In this document: positions 60,701 through 64,000 of the stretch, piece after piece
Layout of the letters: each line of letters starts with the position of its first letter
Numbering within the stretch: the stretch's first letter is position 1
From: Pyxidicoccus trucidator
GTDB lineage: Bacteria; Myxococcota; Myxococcia; Myxococcales; Myxococcaceae
Direction: 5' to 3'
DNA length: 64,000 nt
Assembly (NCBI RefSeq): GCF_010894435.1
Contig: NZ_JAAIXZ010000007.1
Span: forward strand, 157,339-221,338
Program-made: the position numbers and the translations under genes
The notes under the pieces: generated by a model
Told to the model about the DNA's origin: nothing
Databases searched by the model: none
The model's input: the letters and a program-made list of their open reading frames with translations, nothing else

Positions 60701-62449
60701 CGTGCGCAAATCCAGGCCCAGGTGCGGCTGCAGCTTCTCCGCGCACGCGTCCACGTCGGCGCGGAAGGAGGCCTCCGTCTCGTAGAGCTGCCGGCCCATG
60801 TCCACGTACTGCGAGCCCTGGCCGGAGAAGAGGAACATCACCGGGCGGCCCGAGGACTCCTGCGCGCCGGTGAGGACGCGCTGCGGCTCGCGCGAGGCCA
60901 GCGCCTCCACCGCGTCCGCCACCGTGCGGCACACCACCGCGCGCCGCTTGCCGAAGCGCTTGCGGCCCACCTGGAGCGTGAAGGCCACGTCCGCCAGGGA
61001 CGCCTCCGGGTTGTCGCGCAGGTGCGAGACGAGCCGGTCCGTCGCCAGCTCCAGCGCGGTGTCCGTGCGGGCCGACAGCAGCAGCAGCTGCGCGGGCCGG
61101 CGCGGCGCGTCCGTGGGGGCCAGCGGCGGGGCCTCTTCCAGGATGGCGTGGGCGTTGGTGCCGCCCATGCCCAGCGAGCAGACGCCCGCGCGCCGGGGCG
61201 TGGGGCCCTCCGGCCAGTCGCGCAGCTCCGTATTCACGAAGAAGGGGCTGTTGGCGAAGTCGATGGACGGGTTGGGCGTGTCGTAGTTGAGGCTGGGCAC
61301 CAGCTTCTTGTGGTGCAGCGACAGCGCCGTCTTCATGAAGCCCACCGCGCCCGCCGCCGAGTCCAGGTGGCCGAGGTTCGTCTTCGCCGAGCCCAGCGCG
61401 CAGAACTGCTTTGCGTCCGTGCCCTGGCGGAAGGCCTGCGTCAGCGCCGCGACTTCAATCGGGTCTCCCATCTGCGTGGCGGTGCCGTGCGCCTCCACGT
61501 AGCTGATGGAGTCCGGCGTCACGCCCGCCACCGCCTGCGCGAGGGCAATCGCCTCGGCATGACCCTCCACGCTGGGGGCCATGTAGCTGACCTTGTTGGA
61601 GCCGTCGTTGTTGCACGCCGAGCCCTTCACCACCGCGTAGATGGTGTCGCCGTCGCGCACCGCATCGTCCAGGCGCTTGAGCATGAGGACGGCCGCGCCG
61701 TGGCCGGCGACGAAGCCCTGGGCCTTGGCGTCGAAGGTGTGGCAGTGCCCGTCCGGCGCCGTGGTGCCGCCCTCGTAGTAGAGGTAGCCCGCCTTCTCCG
61801 GGAAGTGGATGGAGACGCCGCCCGCCAGCGCCGCGTCACACTCGTACGCCAGCAGGCTCTGGCAGGCGAAGTGGATGCAGGTGAGCGAGGTGGACGAGGA
61901 GGACTGCACCGTGACGGCCGGGCCCTTGAGGTCGAGCCGGTACGCCACCTCCGTGGTGAGGCTGTCCTTGTCGTTGCCGATGGACGCCTGGAGGCTCTCC
62001 AGCGACGCCACGTGGGCCAGGTGCGCGTAGATGTTGTTGAGCAGGTACGTGTTCATGCTCATGCCGCCGAACACGCCCACGCGGCCGGGCTGCCGCTCGG
62101 GGCTGTAGCCCGCGCCCTCGAAGGCCTCCCACGCGCACTCCAGGAAGACGCGGTGCTGCGGGTCCATCAGCGCCGCCTCGCGGGGGTTGAGCCCGAAGAA
62201 GGCCGCGTCGAACATCTCCGCGTCGCCGAGGACGCCGCCCGCCTTCACATAGTTGGGCGCCCGCACCAGCGCCGGGTCGATGCCCTCGGCGATGAGCTCC
62301 TCTTCGGTGAAGAAGGAGATGCTCTCCACGCCGCCGCTGAGGTTCTTCCAGAACTCCGCCACCGTCTTCGCGCCCGGAAGCCGGGCCCCCATGCCGATGA
62401 CGGCGATGCCTTCCAGCCCGCCGCCCGCTGTCTCAGTCTCGGTGCTCAT
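57731..62449 (-). CDS. Type I PKS module KS-AT-KR-ACP with Ser at the KS active site (PKS1)
   Basis: 1572 residues. KS about 14-440, AT about 533-830, KR about 1160-1375, ACP about 1450-1520 (LGGNSL, Ser1491). The KS has the usual histidine motifs (EAHGTA, KTNLGH), but the active-site sequence TACSTSL is replaced by SSSSTSL: residue 185 is Ser (TCG, 61895-61897), whereas the two following PKS proteins have Cys185. KS domains with Ser here are known in loading modules such as NysA and AmphA, where they do not elongate. The AT has GHSIGE and HAFH, pointing to malonyl-CoA. The KR has a recognisable cofactor loop (GGFGTLG) and Tyr1331, but the Asn four residues later is Thr1335, so its activity is doubtful. 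There is no DH or ER. The tail (SLDRGARRRARRAARQ) looks like a docking segment. Start ATG has AGGGACGG just upstream. It could be a loading module, a non-elongating transfer module, or an intact condensing module using Ser. Confidence 0.95.
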   Translation of the reverse strand: MSTETETAGGGLEGIAVIGMGARLPGAKTVAEFWKNLSGGVESISFFTEEELIAEGIDPALVRAPNYVKAGGVLGDAEMFDAAFFGLNPREAALMDPQHRVFLECAWEAFEGAGYSPERQPGRVGVFGGMSMNTYLLNNIYAHLAHVASLESLQASIGNDKDSLTTEVAYRLDLKGPAVTVQSSSSTSLTCIHFACQSLLAYECDAALAGGVSIHFPEKAGYLYYEGGTTAPDGHCHTFDAKAQGFVAGHGAAVLMLKRLDDAVRDGDTIYAVVKGSACNNDGSNKVSYMAPSVEGHAEAIALAQAVAGVTPDSISYVEAHGTATQMGDPIEVAALTQAFRQGTDAKQFCALGSAKTNLGHLDSAAGAVGFMKTALSLHHKKLVPSLNYDTPNPSIDFANSPFFVNTELRDWPEGPTPRRAGVCSLGMGGTNAHAILEEAPPLAPTDAPRRPAQLLLLSARTDTALELATDRLVSHLRDNPEASLADVAFTLQVGRKRFGKRRAVVCRTVADAVEALASREPQRVLTGAQESSGRPVMFLFSGQGSQYVDMGRQLYETEASFRADVDACAEKLQPHLGLDLRTVLYPPAAQREAATERLKQTALTQPALFVVEYALAKLWMSWGVKPRAMLGHSIGEYVAACLAGVFSLDDALALVAARGRLMQGMPAGAMLAVSLPESEVAGLLPPELSIASVNSPTTCVVAGPAAAVSSFEEQLAFRKVPTTPLHTSHAFHSAMMDPILDAFRDAVRKVKRHAPQVPYLSNVTGKWITTEEATSPDYWAKHLRGAVRFADGVGELLKDADAILLEVGPGNTLATLSRQHPAKGARHAFITSLRHPKESQPDMEVLLGALGRLWLAGVEADWDAFLDGERRRRIPLPTAPFERQKFWVEPKKPSPDAGRALADATAGADPKQDVSRWFYLPTWKRTVPLASGPWARTKSCWWLFTPGTEDSLGARVAKRLAEAGQEVILFTPGPRTAQVASRQWTVDPRDAAGYASLLESLTADGFAPDRILHLWGAVPEESSGAAMLDLALERGFSSLLFLAQALGRRDGAAPVSLVAVTHRMQALADELPRPEWATVLGPCRVIPQEYPHLACRSVDVVLPLAGSWQEAALADALLAECAAASRAEAAVAYRGGQRHVQAFEPVPQDAHRPESTPLREGGVYLLLGGFGTLGTAHARAIARKVKAKLVLAGRTALPERSGWDDWLTSHGATDAISRRIHKVRELEALGSEVHTVAADVADRAQLGAAVDAAVSRFGALHGVVYAAGDVDPALFRVIPDTRPEDVRHHFQSRIQGLYALEEALAGRQLDFCHLASSLAAVLGGLGLASYTAATGFMDAFAARHTQQSPVPWTSVGWDAWRFEEGSASPLAATTPFGALAISADEGARAFEHLLGLGVVGQVAVATSSLSARAARWTRPEQEQAKPEGARAAMVQVDAGAADRTPRPTLQNPYVAPRDALEESIARLWESTLGISQVGVHDSFFELGGNSLVGIKLIARVREQFQVSIPAVSLYEGPTVQALAKLIKAATLPPDAAPAEDEDASLDRGARRRARRAARQGGASDDTSEEES

Positions 62450-62505
62450 GAAGCCGTCCCTGCTGTGGCCGCCCCGAGCGGCCTGGAAGTCATCGTCCTG
62501 ATGCG

Positions 62506-64000
62506 CTACTTGCCGCGAGGCCCGCGTCCCCGCGCGGCCTGCTGCCGCCGGCCCATGGCCGCCCTGCGCCGCTCCGCCTCGTCCTTGATGGACCGGGCCT
62601 GCTCCTTCGCGGCCACGGAGTCCTCCCCAGATGCGTCCCCGGAGCCGGCTCCGCCGCTGCCCAGGTGTCGGGCCAGCGCGCTGACGGTGGTGAGCTTGAA
62701 GAGGTCCACCAGCGTGAGGTTCGCCCCCAGCTCGTCGCGCAGGCGGCGGTGCGCCTGGGCGATGAGCATGGAGTTGCCGCCCAGCTCGAAGAAGTTGTCG
62801 TGCAGGCCCACGTCGCTCACCTTGAGCACTTCCTGCCAGACGGTGGCGATGCGCCGCTCCAGCTCGCTCTGCGGCGGGGCGTAGGCGGCGGCCAGGGTGG
62901 GGCGCTCGCCCTCCGGCACCGGCAGGGCGCGCGTGTCCACCTTGCCGTTGGGCGACAGCGGCAGCGCCGGCAGCACCAGGAAGGCGGACGGCACCATGTA
63001 CGGCGGCAGCGACTCCGCGAGGAAGCCGTGCAAGTCACCGTGGGTGGGCGCGGGCTCGGAGAGCACCACGTAGGCCACGAGGCGCCGGTCACCCGGGTTG
63101 TCCTCGCGCGCCATGACGCAGGCGTCGCGCACGGCCGGGTGGCGGCGGACGGCGGCCTCCACTTCGCCCAGCTCGATGCGGAAGCCGCGAAGCTTCACCT
63201 GGTTGTCCGCGCGGTGCAGGTACTCCAGCACGCCGTCCGGCAGCCACCGGGCCACGTCGCCGGTGCGGTACATGCGCTCGCCGGGACGAAAGGGGTTGGC
63301 CACGAAGCGCTCCGCCGTCAGCTCCGGCTGGCGCCAGTAGCCGCGCGCCACGCCCAGGCCGCCCACGTACAGCTCGCCCGCACAGCCCACGGGCAGCGGC
63401 TGGCGCCGCGCGTCCAGCACGTACACGTCCGTGTTGATGATGGGACGGCCAATGGGCATCCACGCGCGCCCCTTCAGGTCCTCGGGGCGCAGGGGGTGGT
63501 ACGTGCTGCACACCGTGGTCTCCGTCAGGCCGTAGCCGTTGACCACCAGGGTGGTGCCCAGCAGCGCCTCCACGTCGCCGGCCACCAGCGCCTCACCGCC
63601 GCTGAGCACCAGCCGCACCGAGGGCAGCGTGTCCTTGCGCGCGTTGAGCCCGGCGATGACCGCGGGCACGGTGCTGACGATGCTGACCTCGTGCCGGGCG
63701 ATGAGTCCGAGCAGCAGCTCCGCGTCCAGCACCTCCTCCTCGGTGGGCAGGACGAGCGCCGCGCCGGTGCACAGCGACGGGAGCACCTCGCCCACGAAGC
63801 TGGCGGAGGCCACGGACGTGAGCGGCAGCACCCTGTCTTTGGCGCCCGGCGCGTAGGACTCCACGAACGAGCGGACCAGGTTGGCCAGCCCGCCGTGCTC
63901 CATCATCACCCCCTTGGGCTGGCCCGTGGAGCCGGACGTGTACACGAGGCACGCCAGGTCTTCCGCGCGCACCGCCACCGGCTCGGGCGGAGTCACGGAC
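62506..64000 (-). CDS. NRPS, 3' part: adenylation domain and carrier domain (5' end outside window)
   Basis: Partial gene; the reading frame is open through the right edge, so upstream domains are unknown. Visible in order are the A3 loop YTSGSTGQPKG, the rest of an adenylation domain (ARGYWRQPELTAERF, YRTGDVARW, NGKVDTRALPVPE) and a carrier domain with LGGNSM, whose phosphopantetheine Ser is at 62770-62772. The A domain is unusual. The stretch that normally reads FDxxxxE reads ASASFVGEV, so the Asp235 that binds the alpha-amino group is missing, and the A5 motif is GYGLTE instead of GYGPTE. By alignment to GrsA the pocket reads A-S-G-T-L-G-G-V-C-K, which I do not recognise; a beta-amino acid, hydroxy/keto acid or other non-alpha-amino acid is possible. 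The C-terminus is a charged tail (AERRRAAMGRRQQAARGRG) typical of docking segments, which fits transfer to the PKS encoded 56 bp downstream. The stop is TAG. Confidence 0.9.
   Translation of the reverse strand, partial: SVTPPEPVAVRAEDLACLVYTSGSTGQPKGVMMEHGGLANLVRSFVESYAPGAKDRVLPLTSVASASFVGEVLPSLCTGAALVLPTEEEVLDAELLLGLIARHEVSIVSTVPAVIAGLNARKDTLPSVRLVLSGGEALVAGDVEALLGTTLVVNGYGLTETTVCSTYHPLRPEDLKGRAWMPIGRPIINTDVYVLDARRQPLPVGCAGELYVGGLGVARGYWRQPELTAERFVANPFRPGERMYRTGDVARWLPDGVLEYLHRADNQVKLRGFRIELGEVEAAVRRHPAVRDACVMAREDNPGDRRLVAYVVLSEPAPTHGDLHGFLAESLPPYMVPSAFLVLPALPLSPNGKVDTRALPVPEGERPTLAAAYAPPQSELERRIATVWQEVLKVSDVGLHDNFFELGGNSMLIAQAHRRLRDELGANLTLVDLFKLTTVSALARHLGSGGAGSGDASGEDSVAAKEQARSIKDEAERRRAAMGRRQQAARGRGPRGK

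Noticed and set aside
30222..64000. Identification with a named natural product
   Set aside because: The domain order does not match any cluster that I can recall with confidence, so no compound or gene symbols are assigned.

Overview
The window is very GC-rich, and every gene I can support lies on the minus strand, so transcription runs from 64000 toward 1. Almost all of it is one modular NRPS/PKS region. Long genes with strong G/C third-position bias, the N-terminal helix LTPEQKRARLAELLR and the mix of cis-AT PKS, NRPS, sulfotransferase and S45 acylase modules suggest a myxobacterium (Myxococcus/Corallococcus/Archangium-like). That is an inference; no rRNA or housekeeping gene is present to confirm it.

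Layout, in transcription order: (1) >64000-62506, the 3' end of an NRPS protein (A-PCP plus a charged tail), 5' end outside the window. (2) 62449-57731, (3) 57672-53020 and (4) 52970-46968 are three single-module PKS proteins (KS-AT-KR-ACP); the third also carries a degenerate second carrier domain and a PAPS-dependent sulfotransferase-like domain. (5) 46964-30222 is a 5-module, 5580-residue NRPS ending in a thioesterase. (6) 30225-28804 is an MFS exporter. (7) 28807-26375 is a penicillin-acylase-family Ntn hydrolase. These seven are tightly packed (gaps of 56, 58, 49 and 3 bp, then two 4-bp ATGA overlaps), as in one operon. (8) After a 140-bp gap with an AT-rich patch, a second and larger NRPS starts at 26234 and is still open at base 1: at least 8744 codons, seven complete modules plus C and most of A of the eighth.

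Probable logic: an unusual A-PCP and three malonyl-loading PKS modules build a short polyketide section. KS1 has Ser instead of the catalytic Cys, KR2 is dead, and KR3 looks active with its product placed next to a sulfotransferase. The chain passes to the 5-module NRPS and is released by its TE; the MFS protein would export it and the acylase could trim an N-acyl group or inactivate a toxic form. The second NRPS starts with an entry module paralogous to that of the first, so it may be a competing acceptor, an extra peptide section, or a separate neighbouring pathway. Its readable pocket codes suggest D-aromatic (Phe-like), Val-like, Lys/Orn-like, Val, Val, then three modules with one shared, unfamiliar code. 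Specificity calls come from manual alignment to GrsA and are tentative.

The NRPS genes are strongly repetitive: whole A or C domains occur as near-identical copies about 3.2 kb apart, with mosaic patches that indicate recent duplication and gene conversion. No RNA genes, insertion sequences, CRISPR arrays or origins were seen.
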